From assembly GCF_030409795.1 (NCBI RefSeq), contig NZ_JAUFQN010000019.1:1984001-2048000 (forward strand): a stretch of 64,000 nucleotides of DNA, given 5' to 3'. The notes under the pieces were generated by a model. That model was not told the origin of the DNA. It was given only the letters and a program-made list of their open reading frames with translations, and made no database searches. The position numbers and the translations under genes are program-made. Within the stretch, counting starts at the first letter, position 1. Each line of letters begins with the position of its first letter. The stretch comes from Flavobacterium paronense. GTDB taxonomy: Bacteria > Bacteroidota > Bacteroidia > Flavobacteriales > Flavobacteriaceae. Shown piece after piece: positions 8,340 through 16,518 of the stretch.

Positions 8340-9035
8340 CTAGATTCTGTTATTTATCATCTTAAAAAACAGTTCTTTATAGGTTTCAGAAATTGGAATT
8401 ATCTGATTAGCAATTTTTATTCTCATCCGTTCAATGGATTCTATTTTGTTAATCCCAACCATATAGGATTTATGCACTCTGCAGACCAGATTGGATGGTA
8501 TGATTTGCTCTAGTTCACTAAAGTTTTGAAGCGTCATTATTTTTTTATTTAAGGTATGGATTCTGCGGTAATCCCGCATTCCTTCAATAAATAAAATATC
8601 GCTTAAATCGATTTTTACTAATCGGTTTTCAGTCTTTACAAAAATAAAGTCCTGTTGCGTTGAAGGTAAAGGTTGAATGGTATTTTCTTGTGCTTTGTTT
8701 ACCGCTTTTAAGAATCTATCGAATGTAAATGGTTTTAATAAATAGTCGGTGACGTTGAGTTCGTAACCTTTTATAGCATATTCTTGGTAGGCCGTAGTTA
8801 TAATAACCTGACTTTCTATTTTGGAACTCTCCAGTAATTCGATACCAGATAACTCATCCATATTAATGTCTAAAAAAAGTAAATCAACTTTATTAGCTTT
8901 TAAATACGCCAACCCATCCAGTGCATTTTCGAATGTACCACATAAATTCAGAAAGGGTATTTTGTCGACAAAACTCTTGGTTCTCTCAAGGGCCAAAGGT
9001 TCGTCTTCTATGATGATACAGGAATAGCTATCCAT
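8340..9035 (-). CDS. LytTR-family response regulator
   Basis: A 231-residue regulator with a receiver domain (1-120; Asp10/Asp11 acidic pair, phosphoacceptor Asp56 in LLFLDINMD, Lys near 104) and a C-terminal LytTR DNA-binding domain (about 128-228, FVKTENRLVKIDLSDILFIE). LytTR domains bind imperfect direct repeats. It overlaps the stop of its sensor kinase by 8 bases, so the pair is translationally coupled. Nearby candidate targets are the peptidase downstream or the TonB receptor unit; no operator was recognised. Confidence 0.92.
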   Translation of the reverse strand: MDSYSCIIIEDEPLALERTKSFVDKIPFLNLCGTFENALDGLAYLKANKVDLLFLDINMDELSGIELLESSKIESQVIITTAYQEYAIKGYELNVTDYLLKPFTFDRFLKAVNKAQENTIQPLPSTQQDFIFVKTENRLVKIDLSDILFIEGMRDYRRIHTLNKKIMTLQNFSELEQIIPSNLVCRVHKSYMVGINKIESIERMRIKIANQIIPISETYKELFFKMINNRI

Positions 9036-10095
9036 TTTTGATTGTTAATTTTACACTGTAAAGGTTCGTTTGTTTGTCAATTTCTAATTGATGTTGCTCG
9101 GGATAGATCAAATGTAGCCGTTTTTGAATAAGATCATTGCCTAAACCATTGCTTTCTTGCACTACTTTTCGATTGGAATCATATTTATTTTCACAAACAA
9201 ACAGAATTTCATTCTGATTAATAACTAACTGAACCGTAATAGCATTGTCTATTTTCTTATTGGTGCTGTGCTTAAAAGCATTTTCAATAAAGGGAATAAA
9301 AACCATTGGAGCAATTGTTATGTTCGCTGGATTACCTATTACTTGAAAGCTAACATAATTCGCATTTGCCGTCCTAATTTTTTGTAATTCGATGTATTTC
9401 TCAATGTATTCAATCTCTTTTCGCAGTAAAATTTCATCTGTTTTGGTTTCGTAAAGCATAAAACGCAAGATGTCGGAAAGCTTGTTTAAATAATTGGAAG
9501 CTTCGGTTGCATCTTTTAAAATCAGTACATCAATGTTATTTAGTGTATTAAATAAAAAATGAGGGTCCAACTGCGATTTTATCAATGCCATTTCGGTTTC
9601 ATGATTTTTTTGCTTCAACTCTTCTTTTAATTTTATTTCATTAAACCAGGTGATAAAACCTTTAATAATTAATGCTGCTAAACCTACTATTGCAGCAATA
9701 AAACTCATAAATAATATTGTTCTTATAGCGGTTGACCTACCATTTACGCCTCCTTTATCCATGTCATTAAGAAAACCAGATTCAATTAAATAGCGCATCA
9801 GGATATAGGCAATTGTAGAAGCAGCAATTGAAATTAATACCCCAAAAATAAAGGAAAGGAAAAACTTCTTTTGTTGTAGGTATTTTGGAAAAACTAGTAA
9901 ATAGCAACCATAAAATGTTAGAAATGATGGAAGAAAGGCAAATAGGAAAAGGGATTTGAAGGCATTTAAAACTCTTACTGTTTGATCGACTGCTTGATTA
10001 CTGCTCCTGTAGAAAACAGCTAACATGATTGCTATTAAAAGTAAATAACAAAACCAAAAACCAATATGTAATAAAATAACGATTGATTTTTTCAT
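9028..10095 (-). CDS. LytS/YehU-type sensor histidine kinase
   Basis: A 355-residue membrane kinase with four hydrophobic helices (about 7-27, 43-68, 76-100, 120-145) and no large sensor domain. A short coiled coil leads to the His_kinase domain with QLDPHFLFNTL (phospho-accepting His179), then a compact HATPase with an N-box (FIENAFKHS). It lacks the classical HisKA dimer. It partners the overlapping LytTR regulator. A TAnnTTTG match 6 bases before its start codon is too close to be its promoter unless the true start is further in. Confidence 0.92.
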   Translation of the reverse strand: MKKSIVILLHIGFWFCYLLLIAIMLAVFYRSSNQAVDQTVRVLNAFKSLFLFAFLPSFLTFYGCYLLVFPKYLQQKKFFLSFIFGVLISIAASTIAYILMRYLIESGFLNDMDKGGVNGRSTAIRTILFMSFIAAIVGLAALIIKGFITWFNEIKLKEELKQKNHETEMALIKSQLDPHFLFNTLNNIDVLILKDATEASNYLNKLSDILRFMLYETKTDEILLRKEIEYIEKYIELQKIRTANANYVSFQVIGNPANITIAPMVFIPFIENAFKHSTNKKIDNAITVQLVINQNEILFVCENKYDSNRKVVQESNGLGNDLIQKRLHLIYPEQHQLEIDKQTNLYSVKLTIKNG

Positions 10096-10234
10096 AACTT
10101 CAAATTTAGGGATTTAGAAGAACAATATTCGATGATTTTAAAATCATTAGAAAATATAGTATTCCAATTGGGGATATTCGTCTGCAAGATGCCGAAAAGT
10201 CAATGCAGAAGCAATATCCCAATAGTAAAAAATC

Positions 10235-10921
10235 CTAAAATCCGGATATATTAGATAATGCATCTAAAATATCTTGTGGTTCAACTCGAAGTCTATAATC
10301 ACCGTTTTCAGATTTTGCAAAAACAATTGTCCCGTTTTTATCAATTATAAACACCGCTGGAACTGGAATATCCTTAGTATCATGGTTGTAAAAATCATAG
10401 AAATCATAAAAATCAACCCCCAGTTTTTGGGCTTCATTTATAATTTCGGTTTCACTATCTATTATAGTTGTAAATAATTTTGCTACACTATTTCCAGCAT
10501 CACTTAACACGTCATAACCGAGGTCATGTTTGGCTTGCATGTACAAAGAACTAACAGGGTTTTGTGGAGAAATAGCAATTAAGTTAGCCCCAAATGCTTT
10601 AATTTCTGGCACTATTCTCTGATAAGCATTTAATACAAGATTACAATAGGGACACCAATTGCCTCTATAAAAAGTAACAACAACAGGTCCTTTATTTATT
10701 AAACTCTCCATTGAAATTATAGTACCATTGGCATTAGGAAGTTTAAAAAATGGTGCTTTATCACCTACTTTGATTTTTAATGGGTTTTTGATTTTTTTTG
10801 CTAAAAGCGTTGCATCCAAATTGAAGATGTCTAAAGTTTCTTTACCAAGCATAGCTTCTAGGTCATATTCAAATGTATTTTTTTCTTCGCTATATACTGG
10901 AATTTTAATTGATTCAGCCAT
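10235..10921 (-). CDS. Peroxiredoxin-like (AhpC/TSA superfamily) protein
   Basis: A 228-residue thioredoxin-fold protein. Residues 50-220 carry the AhpC/TSA core with FYRGNWCPYC (Cys90, Cys93), the CxxC variant seen in peroxiredoxin-like proteins rather than the PxxxTxxC of true peroxiredoxins. A 45-residue N-terminal helical extension precedes it. No signal peptide, so probably a cytoplasmic thiol reductase or peroxidase. A short internal repeat (FYDFYDFYN, near residue 172) is unusual. The gene stands alone between the kinase and a porin gene. Confidence 0.85.
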   Translation of the reverse strand: MAESIKIPVYSEEKNTFEYDLEAMLGKETLDIFNLDATLLAKKIKNPLKIKVGDKAPFFKLPNANGTIISMESLINKGPVVVTFYRGNWCPYCNLVLNAYQRIVPEIKAFGANLIAISPQNPVSSLYMQAKHDLGYDVLSDAGNSVAKLFTTIIDSETEIINEAQKLGVDFYDFYDFYNHDTKDIPVPAVFIIDKNGTIVFAKSENGDYRLRVEPQDILDALSNISGF

Positions 10922-10994
10922 TTTTTTGGATTTAGAATATTTGTTTTAAAAATTAGAATTGCTTTAATAGCGTAATCAAACCTTGATTAACATT

Positions 10995-12368
10995 TTAAAA
11001 TTTGAATGTTGTTTTAAAAGAAAGATAGCTTACATCTTTTCCATTTCCTGTAGCTTTTGGATAGCTGCCCGCTTCAAAATAGGAGGCATCCAATGAGAAA
11101 GATAGATTCTTATTTTGTTGATAGTTGGTTTCCAAAACATAGAATTGGCCTAGTGTTTTTTTATCCGAAACAAAAAGGGCATTAGGTCTTGGTCTGTTTT
11201 CAATCATACCTGGCGAATAGGTTCCGTCCTGATTGCTGTTTCTTGCCATAAAGAATACTTGTGCCAGTATGTTTAGCTTTTGGATAGGATTTATTTTAAG
11301 GTAAGGATAGAAACTGATGATGTTTGTTGCTCCAATTGGAACTGCAAGACCATAAGCAGGTTTAGCATACAATAAATTATAGGTGTTTAATTTGTTGTCA
11401 CTATTGTCTTTATCCCCTGAAGCCACATTAGCGGCAAAACCAATTATTCCTTTTTTGGCAGGCAAGACCGTTAGATTAACATCCGCTAAAAAGTTATACG
11501 CTTCAATAGTTAAATCATTGAATTTACCTGTTTGATACCCACCTTCAAATTCAAAGTTTATGGTTTTCATATTTGAGAACAAACGTATACCAAATGTTTG
11601 ACGGTCTTCAAATCCGCTTAAATAATTGTACATTCTAGCTTTTGATTGGAAATCGACTAGATAATAGTCCAATCCCAGTTTGCGATTAGAAAAATAGTGT
11701 GTTCCATAGATACCATATAAACCATCATGCATGCTTTCGTCATCAAAGACATATTGTTTTGAAATTACTTTAGAAACGGCAAAGAAGTCCATTGTCCCAT
11801 TTTTGAATTTATGTTTAACTACCAATCCATCAAAGGCTTGTCTTGTGTTTGGTCCTTCTCGAACAGTAATTAAACGATGGTTGCCATAATACATTTCCTG
11901 ATGGCCTAGTCTGAAATTCCAGTTGGTTACTTTTAATTCTGCAAATGCCAGATGAAGACTTAACTGGTTTTCATCAATTTCGGGAATAATTGGGTTGTCA
12001 TTCAGGAAGCGAAGTGTGCTGTTAAGCTGGATGAAAAAACGAAAATGATTTCCTAATTCTATATTAGAATGTACCATTAATCGGTGCCAAAGTTGATTGA
12101 CTGAAACATCTTGAAAAGTAGGAGGCACATCACCAAAGTTGATGTTGTTATACACCTGAAACTGTTCACGCAATTCGCCTCCAAAAGAAATGGAATTGTT
12201 CTTTCCCAGAGGAATATATTTTAGCTGATTGAACCCTTTTTTGATACTGTCTTTTTTCACCATCGAAAAGTCATCATCGTAACGCATCAAGCTGATTTTA
12301 TTTTGCGCCTGTGTTGATGACACCATCATTGTGACCAAAAGTGTTATTGTATAGATTAAATTTTTCAT
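10995..12368 (-). CDS. Alginate-export-family outer-membrane porin
   Basis: A 457-residue protein with a signal peptide (1-21, STQAQ) and a beta-barrel of about 16-18 strands ending in aromatic-rich FKTTFKF. The internal sequence LWHRLMVHSNIELGNHFRFFIQLNS and GHQEMYYGNHRLI resembles the alginate_exp (AlgE-like) family, which includes many barrels not involved in alginate. No alginate biosynthesis genes are in view, so the family name should not be read as a substrate. It is monocistronic as far as can be seen. Confidence 0.82.
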   Translation of the reverse strand: MKNLIYTITLLVTMMVSSTQAQNKISLMRYDDDFSMVKKDSIKKGFNQLKYIPLGKNNSISFGGELREQFQVYNNINFGDVPPTFQDVSVNQLWHRLMVHSNIELGNHFRFFIQLNSTLRFLNDNPIIPEIDENQLSLHLAFAELKVTNWNFRLGHQEMYYGNHRLITVREGPNTRQAFDGLVVKHKFKNGTMDFFAVSKVISKQYVFDDESMHDGLYGIYGTHYFSNRKLGLDYYLVDFQSKARMYNYLSGFEDRQTFGIRLFSNMKTINFEFEGGYQTGKFNDLTIEAYNFLADVNLTVLPAKKGIIGFAANVASGDKDNSDNKLNTYNLLYAKPAYGLAVPIGATNIISFYPYLKINPIQKLNILAQVFFMARNSNQDGTYSPGMIENRPRPNALFVSDKKTLGQFYVLETNYQQNKNLSFSLDASYFEAGSYPKATGNGKDVSYLSFKTTFKF

Positions 12369-12532
12369 AAGTATTGTAATTTGTTGGTATAAATCCCAAC
12401 AGTTATTTGATTAAATTTTTTGATTGTAACTTCATTTCTCTGAAGTTCGATTGAAACCCATTCATAAACCGAAGGTCATTACCATTGCAAAATAATGACC
12501 TACGGATACTATCGCTTTCGCGAATAAAAAAA

Positions 12533-13126
12533 TTACGGTTTGATTACGTGTCCTGTAACCGATCCAAAAACACTTTTGCGGAACATGAACTCCAATTGTT
12601 TCATAGTGGTTGGAATTTCTCCCGGAAAATAAGGGAAATAATGTGGAGAGTTTTCGATAACTGTTGGACTAACTGCATTGATACGAATACCATTTTCCAA
12701 TTCGATGGCAGCTCCACGAACAAATCCTTCTACTGCTCCGTTGGCAGCTGATGCATTGGCGAAGTTGATTTGTGGTTCTTCTGTTAAAGCACCAGTAATT
12801 AAAGTGAATGATCCTTTAGGATTAATATAATGTTGTCCGATAAGCACTAAATTAATTTGTCCCATCATTTTTCCTTCTACACCTTTTCTGAATGTTGTAT
12901 CGTCTAATTTTTTCCATGGTCCAACGAAAGTTGGTCCAGCTGTTGAAATAAGAGCGTCAAAAGGTCCTACTGCTTGAAAGAATTTTTCAATGGCTTCTGG
13001 TGAAGTAATATCGACTTGAAAGTCTCCTCCTTCAGAAGCTGCTCTAATGATTTCATTTTCTTTTTCAAAGGCACTTGATAAGTACGTTCCCATGGTGCCA
13101 GTTGCACCTACGATGATAATTTTCAT
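12533..13126 (-). CDS. Atypical short-chain dehydrogenase lacking Tyr-x3-Lys
   Basis: A 197-residue Rossmann protein with the NAD(P) motif GATGTMG (residues 7-13) and SDR landmarks such as ISTAG and the EGFVRGAAIEL helix. At the usual YxxxK position it reads NFANASAANGAVEGF, so the catalytic Tyr and Lys are both absent. It may still bind a cofactor but should not act as a normal dehydrogenase; related sequences are annotated simply as short-chain dehydrogenases. It has its own promoter with the ATAGGAC operator pair shared with the membrane protein/FAD oxidoreductase operon, so it is probably under the same AraC regulator. Confidence 0.85.
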   Translation of the reverse strand: MKIIIVGATGTMGTYLSSAFEKENEIIRAASEGGDFQVDITSPEAIEKFFQAVGPFDALISTAGPTFVGPWKKLDDTTFRKGVEGKMMGQINLVLIGQHYINPKGSFTLITGALTEEPQINFANASAANGAVEGFVRGAAIELENGIRINAVSPTVIENSPHYFPYFPGEIPTTMKQLEFMFRKSVFGSVTGHVIKP

Positions 13127-13157
13127 TTGTTAAAATTTTAATTAATTATTTATTTAG

Positions 13158-13228
13158 CAAAGATATTTCAGGAGATAGGCTGCAGGATAGGACAAAAATG
13201 AAGTTGAATAGGACATATTTTAAATTGT
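13158..13228 (-). promoter_or_regulatory. Promoter and two 21-bp operator repeats of the SDR gene
   Basis: On the minus strand a perfect TAnnTTTG box (TATCTTTG, 13158-13165) lies 32 bases before the start codon. Upstream are two direct repeats beginning ATAGGAC at 13187 and 13208, exactly 21 bp apart. Each continues with a weaker AAxTTG block about 14 bases on. The same arrangement occurs at 15258-15328. Tandem 21-bp repeats abutting the -33 region fit an AraC-family activator. Confidence 0.75.
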
Positions 13229-13250
13229 TTTTCAGCTATAAACCACAAAC

Positions 13251-13281
13251 AAAAAAACCCTGAAACTTATTAATTTCAGGG
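13251..13281 (-). terminator. Intrinsic terminator after the methyltransferase gene
   Basis: CCCTGAAA (13258-13265) pairs with TTTCAGGG (13274-13281) around an 8-base loop, followed on the minus strand by a run of seven U (13251-13257). It ends the membrane protein/FAD oxidoreductase/methyltransferase operon before the SDR promoter. Confidence 0.8.
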
Positions 13282-13318
13282 CTTACTCAGCTAATTATTG
13301 GGTGTGCTAAGCTATAGC

Positions 13319-13954
13319 TTATTTTTTTCTGCCAACAAACCGAATTACAGAACCTTTTCCGATATGGTATTTGCCTTCTTCTAATGTAATTTCTTTTTCT
13401 TCTAAAAGTAATATCTCATAATTGTCAAAGTCAGCTGCTATTTCAGCAGTAGAGAACAACATATCAAAATCTTTTGGACCACCGACTTTTGGGTCAATAC
13501 TATTGTAAAGCAAATGCAATTTACTGAAAGCTTCGAAAATAATAATGCCTCCGGGTTTTAGATAGTCATTTAATTTCTTATGCAACACTGATTTTTTTTC
13601 AGCAGCAAAATGTGCGTAGATTAAACCAATAGCATCGAATGACAATGGCTCAAACTGGAGTTCTTCGAGATCTCCAACACTATATTCCAGGTCAACCTTT
13701 TTTTCTTTTGCCAATTCAAATGCTTTTGACATTCCTTCTTCACTTAAATCAGTTGAGGTTACTTTCCATCCTAATTGTGCTGCAAAAACGCCATTACGCC
13801 CTTCGCCATCAGCGGGCATTAGTATTGAACCCGGTTCGAATTTTTGAATCCATTCTTTGAAAAATAAATTAGGTTCTTTTCCGTAAACAAATTCGTTGTC
13901 CATGTATCGTTCATTCCACATGGCTTTATAATCAGCATCCCAAGATTTATTCAT
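13319..13954 (-). CDS. Class I SAM-dependent methyltransferase
   Basis: A 211-residue Rossmann methyltransferase. SAM motif I is MPADGEGRNGVFAAQLG (about 41-57), followed by TSTDLSEEGM (motif II) and YSVGDLEEL. It resembles the TehB/thiopurine-methyltransferase group that acts on small molecules; the substrate is unknown. The start is 11 bases after the FAD oxidoreductase stop and the gene is the last of its operon, followed by an intrinsic terminator. Confidence 0.88.
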   Translation of the reverse strand: MNKSWDADYKAMWNERYMDNEFVYGKEPNLFFKEWIQKFEPGSILMPADGEGRNGVFAAQLGWKVTSTDLSEEGMSKAFELAKEKKVDLEYSVGDLEELQFEPLSFDAIGLIYAHFAAEKKSVLHKKLNDYLKPGGIIIFEAFSKLHLLYNSIDPKVGGPKDFDMLFSTAEIAADFDNYEILLLEEKEITLEEGKYHIGKGSVIRFVGRKK

Positions 13955-13965
13955 TATTGTTTTTT

Positions 13966-14997
13966 TTAAAATTGTTCTAAAATCATTTTTTTACTAACCA
14001 TCATTCCGGCTGCTGTCCCCATTGCTACTGAATTTGCAACAGAGCGCAATCGGGTTACATTATCACCGCAGGCATAAACGCCATCAATAGAAGTTTCTTG
14101 AGAAGGATTTACCTTGATATAGCCTTCGTCATTTAATTCGCAACCTAACGATTCGGGAATAGCACAATTTTGTTCAAACGAGTTTCGGGAATACATTGCC
14201 TTTACTTCAGCTTTTGTACCGTCTTTGAAAATGATATTTTGTATGTATCCATTGTTGTGATCTAGTTTTTGAATTTCTTTTTCTACTATTTTTATCTGAT
14301 GTTTTAAAAGTTTCTCTGTTTGTTTGTCACTCAATGTTGATTTTCCATTGGTATACAAAGTTAAGTCGTTTGTCCAATTAGAAATCAGTTTGGCTAATTC
14401 ATTTCCGTGTTCCCCATTGCCTAATATACCCGTTTTTTCATTTCTAACTTCGTATCCATGGCAATAAGGACAATGCAACATCGAAATGCCCCAACAATCT
14501 GAAAATCCTTCTATGGCTGGCATTTTATCTTTTATACCCGTTGCAAAAATTAGCTTGTCAGCCAGAAATGTTTCGCTCGTTGTTACCTGAATTTCAAATT
14601 GATTCCGTATCTTTTTTCCATTGGTTGCAAAACCTTCAAAAAAGGTAACAGAATCATAATTTTCAACTTGTTGTTTGGCAAGAGTTGCAATTTCTAATGG
14701 CGTTTTTCCATCTTGGGTAAGGAAGTTATGTGAATGTGGTGTTTGCGCATTACAAGGTTTTCCGCCGTCAATAATTAGCACTTTTTTCAAAGCTCTGCCC
14801 AAAGCCATAGCTGCAGCAAGTCCGGAATAACTTCCGCCTACAATGATTACATCAAATTTTTTATTCTCTTTCATAGTATCGTCTTTTGAAAATTTTAGTG
14901 TTGGAAATGGTAATGAAAGTGCCACCAGTGCGAGTCCGCTTTGCCTTATAAATTCCCGTCTGGAATGTGATGGTACTGTTGAGTTGTCATCATTCAT
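13966..14997 (-). CDS. Thioredoxin-reductase-like FAD/NAD(P) oxidoreductase with Tat-like signal
   Basis: A 343-residue flavoprotein. The N-terminus has a twin-arginine segment (SRREFIRQSG) and a hydrophobic stretch, so it may be exported folded with FAD. The FAD motif VIIVGGSYSGLAAA begins near residue 49, the redox pair is Cys176-Pro-Tyr-Cys179 followed by HGYE, and the C-terminal YACGDN motif binds FAD. The CxxCHGYE form resembles fungal GliT-type dithiol oxidases and their bacterial relatives rather than standard TrxR (CATC). Second gene of an AraC-linked operon. A cytoplasmic form starting at the internal Met near residue 42 is possible. Confidence 0.87.
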   Translation of the reverse strand: MNDDNSTVPSHSRREFIRQSGLALVALSLPFPTLKFSKDDTMKENKKFDVIIVGGSYSGLAAAMALGRALKKVLIIDGGKPCNAQTPHSHNFLTQDGKTPLEIATLAKQQVENYDSVTFFEGFATNGKKIRNQFEIQVTTSETFLADKLIFATGIKDKMPAIEGFSDCWGISMLHCPYCHGYEVRNEKTGILGNGEHGNELAKLISNWTNDLTLYTNGKSTLSDKQTEKLLKHQIKIVEKEIQKLDHNNGYIQNIIFKDGTKAEVKAMYSRNSFEQNCAIPESLGCELNDEGYIKVNPSQETSIDGVYACGDNVTRLRSVANSVAMGTAAGMMVSKKMILEQF

Positions 14998-15003
14998 TCT
15001 GGA

Positions 15004-15228
15004 TTATTTCTTGTTTATGTCTATTGATAGTTGACGCATGATAAAATCCACAAAAGGAACACCAACGAACACAACCCAAGGCACTAATATAAGCGTTAGC
15101 ATTAAAGTCTTTAAATACAAAGGTAATTCCAGTGAGGATTTGCTTAACAGATAAAGGAATAATGTAATAGAGGGGTAAATTGCCACCCAGATTTTGAAGG
15201 CAGCCATTAATTTCATTTTTGTTTTCAT
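15004..15228 (-). CDS. Small two-helix membrane protein, unknown function
   Basis: A 74-residue protein with two hydrophobic helices (about 10-28 and 40-62) linked by a short loop containing LELPLYLKT. I do not recognise a named family with certainty. It is the first gene of the operon with the FAD oxidoreductase (6-base gap) and methyltransferase, and its promoter carries the ATAGGAC operator pair. It could anchor or assist the exported oxidoreductase, but this is inference from position. Confidence 0.75.
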   Translation of the reverse strand: MKTKMKLMAAFKIWVAIYPSITLFLYLLSKSSLELPLYLKTLMLTLILVPWVVFVGVPFVDFIMRQLSIDINKK

Positions 15229-15257
15229 ACCGATTATTATTTTGAATATTTATTCAG

Positions 15258-15328
15258 CAAAAGTAAATGCAACAACAATGATGGGAATAGGACAAAAATA
15301 AAGTTGAATAGGACTTATTTGGAATTGT
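15258..15328 (-). promoter_or_regulatory. Promoter and two 21-bp operator repeats of the membrane protein/oxidoreductase operon
   Basis: A perfect TAnnTTTG box on the minus strand (TACTTTTG, 15258-15265), with ATAGGAC repeats starting at 15287 and 15308, 21 bp apart. Spacing from the box is identical to that at 13158-13228. The distal repeat runs into the last codons of the AraC gene (stop at 15315), so operator and coding sequence overlap. Confidence 0.75.
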
Positions 15329-16178
15329 TTCGGAAGGCCTCGGGTGAACTCCCAACATGCTTTTTGAAGAATCTTATAAAATAAGACGCATCCTCGTAAC
15401 CCAAGTGATAGGCAATTTGACTTACTTGGTTTGAGGTGGCAAGAAGTTGTCTTTTTGATTCTAAAAGAATGCTTTCATTGAGAATATCGGAAGGTGTTTT
15501 GTGGAGTAATGTTTTAGTAATGGCATTAAGTTGATAAGAAGTAAGATTTAGCAATTGAGTATATTGAGATACTTGTTTGTATTTGGCGATATTCGATTCC
15601 ACCAGCTCTAAAAATTCCTCCAGTTTCTCTTGTGCATAAGGAGTGGCTTTCGTTGGAGGGACAGGTATATTTTGTCTTTGTCTAAGCAGTTCTATTAGTA
15701 AAATACTCAGGTTGGCTTTCAGAACTTCCTGATAACCTTTCGCTTTTGTGGAATACTCTTTTAAAATGTCTGCTAAAATCGTTTCTGTTTTTTGGTAGCC
15801 TTCCGGTCCAAGCAGGTAAAGATTATTTTGGCTTATCTTTCTTAAATGCTGCTGTGAAACACTGTTATGAGTATAGAGAAAATCACTTTTAAATTGTATT
15901 AAATACCCTGTACTTGCAGCTTTGAGATTAAGTTGATGTACCTGTCCCGGTCGCATTAAGAAAACGGTGTGGTTTACAATATCATATTGTGTAAAGTCTA
16001 TTTCATGGAGTCCGTTACCAAATTTTAAAATGAGTATATAAAAGAAATCATGTCTGTGTAGCTCTTGAATCATATCTTTTCCCTCTAACAACTCTTGAAT
16101 TTCTCTTATGCTGAAACTTCCTGACAAGTCAGGTTCTTTTTGAGTTTGTAGAATATGTCTTATAGGAATTTTCGACAC
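15315..16178 (-). CDS. AraC-family transcriptional regulator
   Basis: A 287-residue regulator: an N-terminal cupin-like sensing domain (about 35-140, with HRHDFFYILIL and the MRPGQVHQL motif) and a C-terminal double helix-turn-helix (about 185-285) ending LGYEDASYFIRFFKKHVGSSPEAFR, the classic AraC signature. The inducer is unknown. Its stop codon touches the operator of the next operon, and the same operator precedes the SDR gene, so it is the obvious candidate regulator of both. It has its own TAnnTTTG promoter at 16199-16206. Confidence 0.93.
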   Translation of the reverse strand: MSKIPIRHILQTQKEPDLSGSFSIREIQELLEGKDMIQELHRHDFFYILILKFGNGLHEIDFTQYDIVNHTVFLMRPGQVHQLNLKAASTGYLIQFKSDFLYTHNSVSQQHLRKISQNNLYLLGPEGYQKTETILADILKEYSTKAKGYQEVLKANLSILLIELLRQRQNIPVPPTKATPYAQEKLEEFLELVESNIAKYKQVSQYTQLLNLTSYQLNAITKTLLHKTPSDILNESILLESKRQLLATSNQVSQIAYHLGYEDASYFIRFFKKHVGSSPEAFRNNSK

Positions 16179-16198
16179 TTAGTATTTCTTAATTATTT

Positions 16199-16206
16199 CA
16201 AAGATA
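16199..16206 (-). promoter_or_regulatory. -7 box of the AraC regulator gene
   Basis: TATCTTTG on the minus strand, a perfect TAnnTTTG match, 20 bases before the start codon. No ATAGGAC repeats lie upstream of it, so autoregulation through that motif is not indicated. Confidence 0.55.
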
Positions 16207-16403
16207 ATTAAGTTTTACTAAAATGTATAATTGAAGTAATTTTTAGGACCGTTGGGAAGGCATACCTGACAAAGATTTATATTAAGATGAGGACTGTCAG
16301 TGGCAGTAAGGCACAAAGTCTTTAGAGTTTAAAAAAATCTTTAGTTCGTAACATAAATTCGGGATTAACTTCGTTGAGTCCAAAAAGGGATCCTGAGCAA
16401 AGG
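16207..16403. other. Non-coding stretch between AraC and the island edge
   Basis: About 200 bases without a credible ORF. A plus-strand small RNA ending at the hairpin at 16404 is conceivable because nothing else upstream on that strand needs this terminator, but no strong -7 box was found (only a 7-of-8 TAATTTTT near 16234). I see no other structure. Confidence 0.3.
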
Positions 16404-16440
16404 AAACCCAAACGGCATTTCATGCCGTTTGGGTTTTTAT
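16404..16440. terminator. Strong hairpin terminator, possibly bidirectional
   Basis: A perfect 15-bp stem (16404-16418 with 16422-16436) around a 3-base loop, with the core CCCAAACGGCAT. The right arm runs into a T-rich tail on the plus strand. It may end a plus-strand transcript or protect AraC from transcription out of the tRNA/island side. Confidence 0.7.
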
Positions 16441-16516
16441 TTTCCAGACACTTACAAAAGCAGGGCTTTTGACGCGGCTGGAAAATAAAAAACCCGAAAC
16501 TTTCGTTTCGGGTTTT
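16439..16516. terminator. Nested hairpin plus original tRNA-Ser terminator
   Basis: Two structures in tandem. ATTTTCCAG (16439-16447) pairs with CTGGAAAAT (16478-16486) around an inner CAAAAGC/GCTTTTG hairpin (16455-16471). Then AAAACCCGAAAC (16489-16500) pairs with GTTTCGGGTTTT (16505-16516), with an A-rich flank that gives U on the minus strand. The second lies directly outside the left att repeat, where the terminator of the uninterrupted tRNA-Ser gene should have been. Confidence 0.65.
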
Positions 16517-16518
16517 CT

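Noticed and set aside
10101..10108. Perfect TAnnTTTG box (TAAATTTG, minus strand) before the LytS-like kinase
   Set aside because: Only 6 bases from the start codon, so the transcript would begin at or inside the ATG; probably chance unless the true start is downstream.
10995..12368. Alginate export as a real substrate assignment
   Set aside because: Only barrel-family resemblance is present and no alginate synthesis or modification genes are in the window.
12473..12501. AGGTCATTA/TAATGACCT hairpin between the SDR and porin genes
   Set aside because: Nine-bp stem but no U-run on either strand, so terminator status is not supported; may be a chance palindrome or weak structure.
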